Of a stretch of 32,355 bases of DNA, positions 14,941 through 21,645 are shown piece by piece. The translations under genes and the position numbers were made by a program. The notes under the pieces were generated by a model. The model was not told the DNA's origin. It saw nothing but the letters and a program-made list of their open reading frames with translations, and made no database searches. The first letter of the stretch is position 1, and each line of letters opens with the position of its first letter. Origin of the DNA: Clostridiales bacterium (lineage in GTDB: Bacteria; Bacillota; Clostridia; Oscillospirales; Acutalibacteraceae); contig DXYG01000025.1 of assembly GCA_019415925.1 (NCBI GenBank), positions 1 through 32,355 on the forward strand. Reading direction: 5' to 3'.

Positions 14941-15002
14941 ATGTATTTAACAAGCTGAGTAAGCGATACTATCAGAACGATAAGTAAAACCAATTCAGTC
15001 AT
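14931..15002 (-). CDS. Candidate type I toxin, 23-residue hydrophobic peptide
   Basis: A 23-codon ORF. Residues 4-14 are almost all Leu, Ile or Val (MTELVLLIV...), then comes a polar stretch, and it ends LVKYIKK: one membrane helix with a positive end, like type I toxins and holin-like peptides. The ribosome site GGGGGTGAT precedes the ATG. That site pairs with CACTCCC upstream (stem 15009-15015 with 15025-15031, 9-base loop), so translation is probably kept low. Weak promoter candidates are TTGCCA-N17-TATGGG about 55 bp upstream and a TATAAT at the argH stop. It lies between argH and argC. The exact family is not recognised. Confidence 0.6.
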   Translation of the reverse strand: MTELVLLIVLIVSLTQLVKYIKK

Positions 15003-15008
15003 ACATAT

Positions 15009-15031
15009 CACCCCCAATCTTTATGGGAGTG
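15009..15031 (-). promoter_or_regulatory. Leader hairpin hiding the toxin ribosome site
   Basis: On the minus strand CACTCCC pairs with GGGGGTG (seven pairs, one G-U) around a 9-base loop. The 3' arm is the ribosome-binding site of the 23-residue ORF. Confidence 0.6.
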
Positions 15032-15097
15032 CTAACCGCCTTAACTTCCCTGTAACCCCATAAAGCCTGAAAGGCAATATGGCAATTAATCTTTATA

Positions 15098-16474
15098 TTA
15101 TAACTTTTCTGCTATCTCGGCAACTCGTTTTGCCTGCGCCTTTACGTTTGATGATGCAGGGCCTCCGAAAGCAGTACGCTCGTTTGTACAGCGTTCAAGT
15201 GAAATTGCGCTGTAAACGTCGTCTGTGAACACGTCGCAGACCTTTTTGTACTCATCAAGCGGAAGATTTTCAAGGTCAGTGCCCAGTTCAATACACCTTG
15301 CAACAAGCTCGCCTGTTGCCTTGTATGCATCTCTGAAAGGAACGCCGTGCTTTGTCAGCCAATCTGCACAGTCGGTTGCGTTGATAAAGCCGCCTGCCGC
15401 TGCTTTTCTCATATTTTCGGGGATAACTCGCATTGTGTCGAGCATGGGAGTGAACGCTGTCAGGCACATTTTAACTGTATCAACTGCGTCAAAAATAGCC
15501 TCCTTGTCCTCCTGCATATCCTTGTTGTACGCAAGCGCAATACCCTTCATAATCGTGAGCAAGGTCATATTGTCGCCGAAAACTCTGCCGCTCTTGCCAC
15601 GAACAAGCTCTGCAATGTCGGGGTTCTTTTTCTGCGGCATAATTGACGAGCCGGTTGAGAATGCATCGTCAAGCTCAACAAACTTAAACTCCCAGCTGCA
15701 CCACATAATAATTTCCTCGGAAAAACGTGAGAGGTGCACCATAATTATTGAAAGAACGGACGCAAACTCAATGCAGTAATCTCTGTCGGAAACACTGTCA
15801 AGCGAGTTGTTTGTGATTCGGTCAAAGCCTAAAAGCTCGGCTGTTATTGTTCTGTCAATCGGGTAGGTTGTGCCTGCGAGTGCGCACGAACCGAGCGGCA
15901 TTTCGTCCATTCTCTTTAAGCAGTCCTCAAGACGTGAAACGTCACGAAGTAACATTTCGCCGTAAGCTAAAAGGTGATGACCGAAGGTAATCGGCTGTGC
16001 TCTCTGAAGATGAGTATAGCCGGGCATTACGGTTTCGCTATACTTTTCAGCCTTGTCGGCGATAACCTTAATCAGGTCAACAACGAGGTTTTTAACATTG
16101 ACAACCTCTTTTTTAAGGTAAAGCTTGATGTCAAGTGCAACCTGGTCGTTACGGCTGCGGGATGTGTGAAGTCTTTTGCCGTTGTCGCCGATTCTCTTTG
16201 TCAGCTCGCCCTCGATAAAGGTGTGAATATCCTCTGCCTCCATATCAAACTGCAATGCGCCGCTTTCAATATCGGCAAGGATTCCCTTCAGTCCCTGAAC
16301 GATGTCGGCTGACTGCTCCTCGGTGATGATTCCGCATTTACCGAGCATTGTTGCGTGGGCAATACTGCCCTCTATGTCCTCTTTATACATTCTGCTGTCG
16401 AATGAAATAGAGCTGTTAAAGTCGTTTGTTGTTTTTGAAAGCTCCTTTTTGAAGCGTCCTTTCCATAACTGCAT
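15098..16474 (-). CDS. argH: Argininosuccinate lyase
   Basis: Splits argininosuccinate into arginine and fumarate. The 458-residue protein has the fumarase/aspartase superfamily signature GSSIMPQKKNP at 275-285, which carries the catalytic serine loop, and the earlier TSRSRNDQ and GYTHLQRAQP motifs. Length is normal. It follows argG by 113 bp and is probably cotranscribed with it. Its stop codon is part of a TATAAT sequence that could serve the small ORF downstream. Confidence 0.97.
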   Translation of the reverse strand: MQLWKGRFKKELSKTTNDFNSSISFDSRMYKEDIEGSIAHATMLGKCGIITEEQSADIVQGLKGILADIESGALQFDMEAEDIHTFIEGELTKRIGDNGKRLHTSRSRNDQVALDIKLYLKKEVVNVKNLVVDLIKVIADKAEKYSETVMPGYTHLQRAQPITFGHHLLAYGEMLLRDVSRLEDCLKRMDEMPLGSCALAGTTYPIDRTITAELLGFDRITNNSLDSVSDRDYCIEFASVLSIIMVHLSRFSEEIIMWCSWEFKFVELDDAFSTGSSIMPQKKNPDIAELVRGKSGRVFGDNMTLLTIMKGIALAYNKDMQEDKEAIFDAVDTVKMCLTAFTPMLDTMRVIPENMRKAAAGGFINATDCADWLTKHGVPFRDAYKATGELVARCIELGTDLENLPLDEYKKVCDVFTDDVYSAISLERCTNERTAFGGPASSNVKAQAKRVAEIAEKL

Positions 16475-16533
16475 ATTTCAGATTCCTTTTTAAGATAATT
16501 TATGTTATTTTAATACACCCTATATAAACACTT

Positions 16534-16562
16534 ATCGGGGCAGAGAAATTCCCTGCCCCCGA
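16534..16562. other. Hairpin between argG and argH
   Basis: ATCGGGGCAG pairs with CTGCCCCCGAT with one bulge. No U-tract follows on the minus strand, so it is more likely an mRNA stability or partial attenuation element than a full terminator. Confidence 0.45.
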
Positions 16563-16587
16563 TTTATTGTATCAAACAAATTTTAAC

Positions 16588-17811
16588 TTATTTGATAAGA
16601 CCTTTCTTTGCACGAACCTTGATGGGAAGTCCGAAGAGGTTGATGAAGCCTGCACTGTCGTTCTGGTCGTAAACCTCGTCCTCGTCAAAGGTTGCGATTT
16701 CCTCGTCATAGAGTGAATACGGGCTTGTAACGCCTGCGTCAATGATGTTGCCCTTGTAGAGCTTGAGCTTAACCTCGCCTGTTACATACTCCTGAGTGCT
16801 GTCAACGAATGCCGACATAGCCTCACGCAGAGGTGTGTACCACTTACCGTCGTAAACGAGGTCGGCAAATGTGTTTGCAAGGTTCTTCTTGTAGTGAAGT
16901 GTGTCCTTGTCAAGGCAGATTTCCTCGAGCTTATTGTGAGCCGCATAGAGGATTGTACCGCCGGGAGTTTCATAAACGCCCCTTGCCTTCATACCTACAA
17001 GACGGTTTTCTACGATATCTGTGATACCAACGCCGTTTCTTCCGCCGATTTCGTTGAGCTTTTCAATAAGCTCTACAGAGCCGACTTCTTCGCCGTTGAG
17101 CTTTGTGGGAATACCCTTTTCAAATGAAATTGTAACGTACTCGGGCTTATCGGGAGCCATTTCGGGGGAAACGCCCATCTCGAGGAAGCCCTCTTTGTTA
17201 TACATAGGCTCGTTTGCGGGGTCCTCAAGGTCAAGACCTTCGTGGCTTAAGTGCCAGAGGTTCTTATCCTTTGAATAGTTTGTTTCACGGTTAATCTTGA
17301 GCGGAATATTCATCTTCTCCGCATACTCGATTTCTTCCTCACGTGACTTGAATTCCCATGTTCTCCAGGGAGCGATAATCTTCATATCGGGAGCGTAAGC
17401 CTTGATTGCAAGCTCAAAACGAACCTGATCGTTGCCCTTACCTGTACAGCCGTGGCAGATAGCGTCAGCGCCCTCTTTTTTAGCGATTTCAACAAGTCTT
17501 TTTGCGATAATAGGACGGGCAAATGATGTACCGAGGAGGTACTTGCCCTCGTAAACTGCGCCTGCCTTAACTGTGGGGAAAATGTACTCTTCAACAAATT
17601 CCTTGTTGAGGTCCTCAATGTAGAGCTTTGATGCGCCTGTCTTGATAGCCTTTTCCTCAAGGCCGTCAAGCTCTGTGCCCTGACCTACGTTACCCGAAAC
17701 AGCGATAACCTCGCAGTTGTCGTAATTTTCTTTAAGCCACGGAATGATGATTGAAGTATCAAGTCCGCCTGAATATGCAAGAACTACCTTTTTGATTTTA
17801 TTATCAGCCAT
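16588..17811 (-). CDS. argG: Argininosuccinate synthase
   Basis: Joins citrulline and aspartate with ATP to form argininosuccinate. The 407-residue protein starts with the PP-loop AYSGGLDTS (12-20). It also has GCTGKGNDQVRFE, and APWRTWEF in the middle of the chain; length is normal. First gene of the arginine cluster in the direction of transcription. Its promoter lies about 40 bp upstream, beside a perfect ARG-box match, so ArgR-type repression by arginine is likely. ATG is preceded by GGAGG. Confidence 0.97.
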   Translation of the reverse strand: MADNKIKKVVLAYSGGLDTSIIIPWLKENYDNCEVIAVSGNVGQGTELDGLEEKAIKTGASKLYIEDLNKEFVEEYIFPTVKAGAVYEGKYLLGTSFARPIIAKRLVEIAKKEGADAICHGCTGKGNDQVRFELAIKAYAPDMKIIAPWRTWEFKSREEEIEYAEKMNIPLKINRETNYSKDKNLWHLSHEGLDLEDPANEPMYNKEGFLEMGVSPEMAPDKPEYVTISFEKGIPTKLNGEEVGSVELIEKLNEIGGRNGVGITDIVENRLVGMKARGVYETPGGTILYAAHNKLEEICLDKDTLHYKKNLANTFADLVYDGKWYTPLREAMSAFVDSTQEYVTGEVKLKLYKGNIIDAGVTSPYSLYDEEIATFDEDEVYDQNDSAGFINLFGLPIKVRAKKGLIK

Positions 17812-17851
17812 TTTTATTTCCTCCGATTACCAAAATTTAATTTACTATTAC

Positions 17852-17879
17852 ATTATACACTCTGTTTCAAAAAAATCAA
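17852..17879 (-). promoter_or_regulatory. argG promoter
   Basis: Minus strand TTGATT (17879-17874), 16-bp spacer, TATAAT (17857-17852), about 40 bp before the argG ATG. Confidence 0.75.
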
Positions 17880-17885
17880 GTCTTT

Positions 17886-17903
17886 TTTGAATAAATATTC
17901 AAA
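17886..17903. promoter_or_regulatory. ARG box (ArgR operator)
   Basis: TTTGAATAAATATTCAAA matches the 18-bp ArgR consensus TNTGAATWWWWATTCANW at every position. It sits directly upstream of the argG -35 box. No argR gene is in the window. Confidence 0.85.
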
Positions 17904-18026
17904 AATTTTTCAGATATACATTTTTAGGCATATTTTATGCGAATTTATGTGAAAAACGGCTTATTAAGCGGATAAACAAATAAAACAGGATTTGAAAAAC
18001 ACTGCTTTCGGGCGAAAAATGTATAT

Positions 18027-18112
18027 ATTCATTTAAAATGAATATTCAGAATATTCATTCATTTATGCAGTATAATGAATATTATTCACAGAAAATGAAT
18101 AATATATTGAAT
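18027..18112. promoter_or_regulatory. Cluster of ARG-like half-sites
   Basis: ATTCA or its complement TGAAT occurs nine times in 86 bp, at 18027, 18039, 18044, 18053, 18057, 18076, 18084, 18096 and 18108. The best dyad is TGAAT-ATT-ATTCA (18076-18088), one base shorter than a standard ARG box. The last copy overlaps the -35 box of the flavin-reductase-like gene. Confidence 0.6.
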
Positions 18113-18135
18113 ATAGAAATTTTTTCTGCTATAAT
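18107..18135 (+). promoter_or_regulatory. Promoter of the flavin-reductase-like gene
   Basis: TTGAAT (18107-18112), 17-bp spacer, TATAAT (18130-18135), about 45 bp before the GTG start. Confidence 0.7.
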
Positions 18136-18181
18136 TTAATCGTAAAAATATGCATATTATAATGCGAAAGGATGATTTATT

Positions 18182-18691
18182 GTGTCAGCATTTAAAGAGA
18201 TTACACCAAAGGAAATTACAAACAATCCGTTTGAGCTTATCGGCGACGACTGGGCGCTTGTGACAAGCGGAAACAAGGATAAATTCAACACGATGACCGT
18301 AAGTTGGGGCGGAGTCGGCATTATGTGGGGCAAACCCGTTGCGTTTACGTTTATTCGTCCGCAGAGATACACTTTTGAATTTACCGAGAACAACGATTAC
18401 TACACAATGAGCTTTTTTGACGAAAGCTATCGTGACGCACTTAAGTTCTGCGGTTCAAAGAGCGGCAGAGATGTTGACAAGGTAGCGGAAACAGGGCTTA
18501 CTCCTGCATTCACCAAAGACGGTGTTCCGTACTTTGAGGAAGCAAAGCTCGTGCTTGTATGCAAAAAAATGTATGCTCAGTTCCTGAACGAGGAAAGCAT
18601 AACCGACAGCGACAGCGTTAAAAAGTGGTACAAGGACGATTACCACAAAATGTACGTCAGCGAAATTGTAAAGGTAATGGTAAAGGAATAA
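18182..18691 (+). CDS. Flavin reductase-like protein (FMN-binding split barrel)
   Basis: A 169-residue protein of the flavin reductase-like family: the N-terminal strand DWALVTSGNKDKFNTMTVSWGGVGIMWGKP binds FMN in family members, and VAFTFIRPQRYTFEFTE follows. Such proteins reduce flavins or act as small NAD(P)H-linked oxidoreductases; the partner is unknown. The start is GTG, preceded by GAAAGGATGA; the ATG inside that site is out of frame. It is divergent from argG and shares a regulatory region rich in ARG-like half-sites, so it may respond to arginine. Its TAA stop is the first three bases of a repeat element. Confidence 0.85.
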   Translation: MSAFKEITPKEITNNPFELIGDDWALVTSGNKDKFNTMTVSWGGVGIMWGKPVAFTFIRPQRYTFEFTENNDYYTMSFFDESYRDALKFCGSKSGRDVDKVAETGLTPAFTKDGVPYFEEAKLVLVCKKMYAQFLNEESITDSDSVKKWYKDDYHKMYVSEIVKVMVKE

Positions 18692-18937
18692 ACCATAATT
18701 TGTCGAGTGCCTCGACGGGCAAAATTAATGATTGTAGCGGCGAACTGTGTTCGCCATAGGGAACCCCTTTAGTGGGTTCCCTACAGCAAAACAGTCCACC
18801 GGACTGTTTTGCCTACCCTCCTGCATTTTGCAATGCAATCTTTTTGTGGGCTCTGCCCACACCCGCAAGCCTTTAAAAAGGCTTGACCGAAATTTTTAAT
18901 TTTTTTGCGAGTCAACTCACCGCTAAATTATGGTTTA
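18689..18937 (+). repeat. Hairpin-chain element, full copy 1 (249 bp)
   Basis: The ends TAAACCATAATTT and AAATTATGGTTTA are perfect 13-bp terminal inverted repeats. In between lie successive hairpins: GTCGAG/CTCGAC, GGCGAAC/GTTCGCC, AGGGAACCC/GGGTTCCCT, AAAACAGTCC/GGACTGTTTT, GCATT/AATGC, TGTGGGC/GCCCACA, AAGCCTTT/AAGGCTT, then GCGAGT with ACTC. There is no ORF of note. The AAGCC hairpin followed by ACCGAAATTTTTAATTTTTTT can act as a terminator for the flavin-reductase-like gene. Confidence 0.85.
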
Positions 18938-19001
18938 GCTTACAAATAAAGCGTATAATTACGGCTCTTTTTAAAGAGATAGTCAGATTTTTGTATAATA
19001 A

Positions 19002-19039
19002 AGCGGCAAAGCGTTGGCTTAAATCGACGCTTTGCCGCT
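19002..19039. terminator. Terminator of the scaffold/GGGtGRT operon
   Basis: AGCGGCAAAGCGT (19002-19014) is exactly complementary to ACGCTTTGCCGCT (19027-19039) over a 12-base loop. It lies 34 bp past the GGGtGRT gene stop. U-rich tails are modest on both strands. Confidence 0.8.
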
Positions 19040-19072
19040 GATTTTATTTAACCGTAAAGGTTCAACAATATA

Positions 19073-20077
19073 TTACTTGTTCACACCTTCGTAAACTGCA
19101 ACTGCACATGCAACTGTTGCACCTACCATCGGGTTGTTACCCATACCGATAAGACCCATCATCTCAACGTGAGCAGGAACTGAAGATGAACCTGCAAACT
19201 GAGCGTCACCGTGCATTCTGCCCATTGAGTCTGTAAGACCGTAGGAAGCAGGACCTGCACCCATATTATCGGGGTGGAGTGTACGACCTGTGCCGCCGCC
19301 TGATGCAACTGAGAAGTAGCCTACGCCGTTTTCGTTAGCCCACTTCTTGTATGTGCCTGCAACGAGGTGCTGGAAACGTGTGGGGTTGGTTGAGTTACCT
19401 GTGATTGAAACGCCAACGTTTTCGTGCTGCATAATTGCAACGCCCTCACGAACGTCGTCTGCGCCGTAGCAGCGAACTGCGGCTCTTTCACCGTCTGAGA
19501 ATGCTCTCTCTTCAACAATCTTAAGCTCAGATGTAAAGTAGTCAAACTCTGTCTTTACATATGTAAAGCCGTTGATTCTTGAAATAATGTAAGCAGCGTC
19601 CTTGCCAAGACCGTTGAGGATAACTCTTAACGGCTCTTTTCTTGCCTTGTTAGCGTTACGAGCGATACCGATAGCGCCCTCTGCTGCTGCAAAGCTCTCG
19701 TGACCTGCGAGGAATGCAAAGCACTTTGTTTCATCTCTTAAAAGCATTGCGCCGAGGTTACCGTGACCTCTGCCTACGTTTCTCTGCTCTGCAACAGAGC
19801 CGGGGATACAGAATGCTTCAAGACCGATACCGATAGCCTCTGCTGCCTCTGCTGCTGTTTTAACACCCTTCTTGACTGCTACTGCACAGCCGAGAGTGTA
19901 AGCCCAGCCTGCGTTTTCAAAAGCGATAGGCTGAACGTCTTTAACAATCTGATAAGGGTCAAAGCCCAAATCGTTACAAATCTGTCTTGCCTCTTCAAGA
20001 TTTGCAATACCGTACTCGGCAAGGCACTTCTCAATTTTAGGCATTCTTCTGTCCATACTTTCAAATGTTACTGCCAT
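19073..20077 (-). CDS. GGGtGRT protein
   Basis: A 334-residue protein of the GGGtGRT family (Pfam DUF with that name), identified by GGGTGRT at 260-266 followed by LHPDNMGAGPASYG. Other conserved-looking blocks are NVGRGHGNLGAML and FAFLAGHESFAAAEG. Its biochemical role is not known to me. Low sequence complexity in Ala/Gly suggests a compact soluble enzyme-like fold; no signal or membrane segment. It follows the NifU-like scaffold gene by 21 bp with a strong AAGGAGG site, so the two form an operon. The pairing hints at a metal-cluster or radical/redox role. Confidence 0.88.
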   Translation of the reverse strand: MAVTFESMDRRMPKIEKCLAEYGIANLEEARQICNDLGFDPYQIVKDVQPIAFENAGWAYTLGCAVAVKKGVKTAAEAAEAIGIGLEAFCIPGSVAEQRNVGRGHGNLGAMLLRDETKCFAFLAGHESFAAAEGAIGIARNANKARKEPLRVILNGLGKDAAYIISRINGFTYVKTEFDYFTSELKIVEERAFSDGERAAVRCYGADDVREGVAIMQHENVGVSITGNSTNPTRFQHLVAGTYKKWANENGVGYFSVASGGGTGRTLHPDNMGAGPASYGLTDSMGRMHGDAQFAGSSSVPAHVEMMGLIGMGNNPMVGATVACAVAVYEGVNK

Positions 20078-20098
20078 TGTTGTGTCCTCCTTACCGAA

Positions 20099-20791
20099 TT
20101 ATTCTTCTCTCGGGTCAATGTACTTAGCCGCATTATCAAAACGACCGTACTGACCGATGTTGTTCTTGAAAGCTTCGTTTGGCTCAACACCGTGACGAAT
20201 GTCCTCGAGCATTTTGCCGAGCTTTACAAACTGATAGCCGATAACTTCGTTATTCTCGTCAAGAGCAGTCTTGAGAACGTAGCCCTCAGCCATTTCCATA
20301 TAACGAACGCCCTTAGCGTTTGTGCTGTACATTGTACCAACCTGGCTGCGAAGGCCCTTACCGAGGTCCTCCATACCTGCGCCGATGGGAAGACCGCCCT
20401 CGGAGAAAGCTGTCTGGCTTCTGCCGTAAACGAGCTGCTCAAAGATGTTTCTCATAGCAGTGTTGATAGCGTCACAAACGAGGTCTGTGTTAAGGCACTC
20501 AAGAAGAGTCTTGTTGGGGAGAATCTCGGCAGCCATAGCTGCAGAGTGAGTCATACCGGAGCAGCCGATTGTTTCAACAAGAGCCTCCTGTACGATACCG
20601 TCTTTTACGTTAAGTGTGAGCTTGCATGCGCCCTGCTGGGGAGCACACCAGCCGATTCCGTGTGAAAGACCTGAAATGTCTTTAATCTCGTAAGATTTTA
20701 CCCACTTGCCCTCTTCGGGGATAGGTGCGGGACCGTGATGCGGTCCTTTTGCAACTGTGCACATATTTTCTACTTCTTTTGAATAAATCAT
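20099..20791 (-). CDS. NifU/IscU-like iron-sulfur scaffold protein
   Basis: A 230-residue protein related to iron-sulfur cluster scaffolds. The IscU-like core carries Cys77 in ETIGCSGMTHSAAMAAEIL, plus Cys99 and Cys106, with further Cys49 and Cys56 (WCAPQQGAC) that differ from standard IscU. The C-terminal ~100 residues are not typical of IscU. It may build or carry a cluster for the GGGtGRT protein encoded next. The start at 20791 follows GAAAGGAGAAG; a frame extension of 17 codons upstream overlaps the leader and is rejected. A near-consensus promoter lies about 55 bp upstream. Confidence 0.85.
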   Translation of the reverse strand: MIYSKEVENMCTVAKGPHHGPAPIPEEGKWVKSYEIKDISGLSHGIGWCAPQQGACKLTLNVKDGIVQEALVETIGCSGMTHSAAMAAEILPNKTLLECLNTDLVCDAINTAMRNIFEQLVYGRSQTAFSEGGLPIGAGMEDLGKGLRSQVGTMYSTNAKGVRYMEMAEGYVLKTALDENNEVIGYQFVKLGKMLEDIRHGVEPNEAFKNNIGQYGRFDNAAKYIDPREE

Positions 20792-20846
20792 ATGTACTTC
20801 TCCTTTCAATATATTGTTGAGCCCAAATATACACTCATACACCTAC

Positions 20847-20875
20847 ATTATACGGCTTTACGCTACATTTTTCAA
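20847..20875 (-). promoter_or_regulatory. Promoter of the scaffold/GGGtGRT operon
   Basis: Minus strand TTGAAA (20875-20870), 17-bp spacer, TATAAT (20852-20847). Confidence 0.8.
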
Positions 20876-20904
20876 GCGTTTTTTGCTATTTTATCCGACA
20901 AAAA

Positions 20905-20942
20905 GAAAAAAAGAAAAAACAAGCCGATTTCTCGACTTGTTT
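20905..20942 (-). terminator. Terminator of the zinc-finger gene
   Basis: Minus strand AAACAAGTCGA pairs with TCGGCTTGTTT (one mismatch) over a 4-base loop, followed by TTTCTTTTTTT. Confidence 0.85.
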
Positions 20943-20967
20943 CTCAAAATTCTTCACATTGACAATA

Positions 20968-21201
20968 TTATGCCGCCTTGTTATCTGTGTATTCAACAAC
21001 TGCGATTTCACCCATAAAGCTTTTAAGTCCCTTAACAATTTCATCAAGACGTTGGGCAACCTTATCTGTATAAACCGTTTCACCGCATTGTTCACACTCA
21101 AAACAAGGAACATTTCTGATAATAATTAAAAACGATTTAAAATCAACTACGTGTGTTCTTGTACTTTCAATATAATTTCCGTTACATTCAAAGCATTTCA
21201 T
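20968..21201 (-). CDS. YgiT-type zinc-finger protein
   Basis: A 77-residue protein with two zinc-binding pairs, Cys3/Cys6 (CFEC) and Cys36/Cys39 (CEQC), flanking a beta segment, then a short Lys/Val-rich helix ending in a C-terminal tail. This matches YgiT-type zinc-finger proteins, related to the N-terminal domain of MqsA antitoxins. The DNA-binding HTH domain of full MqsA is absent. In many genomes such a gene follows a small DUF4258- or MqsR-like toxin gene; here the 440 bp upstream hold no such ORF, so it looks orphaned. ATG follows GAAAGGAG. Confidence 0.8.
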   Translation of the reverse strand: MKCFECNGNYIESTRTHVVDFKSFLIIIRNVPCFECEQCGETVYTDKVAQRLDEIVKGLKSFMGEIAVVEYTDNKAA

Positions 21202-21308
21202 TATTTTTGCTCCTTTCGCTTGTATGTCTTAATTTTGATGTTTACTGCGGAAAAGTTCGTTTGTCACTATAATAATTGATATATTCGGTTGTGTTTGATA
21301 GTAAACAC

Positions 21309-21333
21309 GGACACGGCACGCCGTGTCCCTACG
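21309..21333. repeat. Palindrome GGACACGGC type, copy 2
   Basis: Identical 20-bp palindrome to 12414-12433, again followed by CTACG. Confidence 0.85.
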
Positions 21334-21424
21334 ACTATAATACAAACATTTCCTCTATAGCCGTAGTATCTTGTTAAAACTAAAAGTTTGCGTTTGCAAA
21401 AATATAATGCTGCCATCTGTTTTC

Positions 21425-21503
21425 GTAGGGAACGACCCCTGTGTCGTTCCTAACTGATATTCATCTAACTTATATTAGGAACGACACAGGGGTCGTTCCC
21501 TAC
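21425..21503 (+). repeat. 79-bp inverted-repeat unit, copy c
   Basis: Arms of 29 bp are exact reverse complements (GTAGGGAACGACCCCTGTGT... and its complement), with a 21-bp loop. The loop matches that of copy b in reverse orientation. Confidence 0.9.
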
Positions 21504-21545
21504 AATTGTTTATTTGATGTGCGTATTTTTAGAATTAACACGGTA

Positions 21546-21571
21546 GTAGGGGACGGCTTCCCAGACGTCCC
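21546..21571. repeat. GTAGGGGACGG...GACGTCCC repeat
   Basis: An imperfect palindrome GGGACGGCTTCCCAGACGTCCC preceded by GTAG; a second copy with few changes is at 30960-30985. Confidence 0.65.
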
Positions 21572-21645
21572 GAAACACTACCTACATATCAATCTATAAT
21601 TCGGGCAACCGTTTTCACCTTAATATCCGACTTTTTTCACTCGCC

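Larger units (their letters stand above)
14841..15060. repeat. Imperfect inverted repeat spanning the toxin-antitoxin-like locus
   Basis: GGTTACAGGGAA...GCGGTTAGC begins both convergent transcripts (plus from 14841, minus from about 15056). Weaker likeness continues further in (AGTTAGGTTTTATTTAT against AATTGGTTTTACTTATC), and both arms end at the shared terminator stem. Confidence 0.65.
21202..21645. other. Repeat-filled intergenic region
   Basis: No gene seen. It holds three palindromic repeats: GGACACGGC type at 21309-21333, the 79-bp unit at 21425-21503, and a GTAGGGGACGGC...GACGTCCC type at 21546-21571, with A/T-rich spacers. Confidence 0.6.

Noticed and set aside
14790..15097. T-box or arginine riboswitch in the argC leader
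   Set aside because: No T-box sequence (AGGGUGGNACCGCG-like) or known riboswitch core was found. The structure is explained better by a convergent toxin-antitoxin-like pair.
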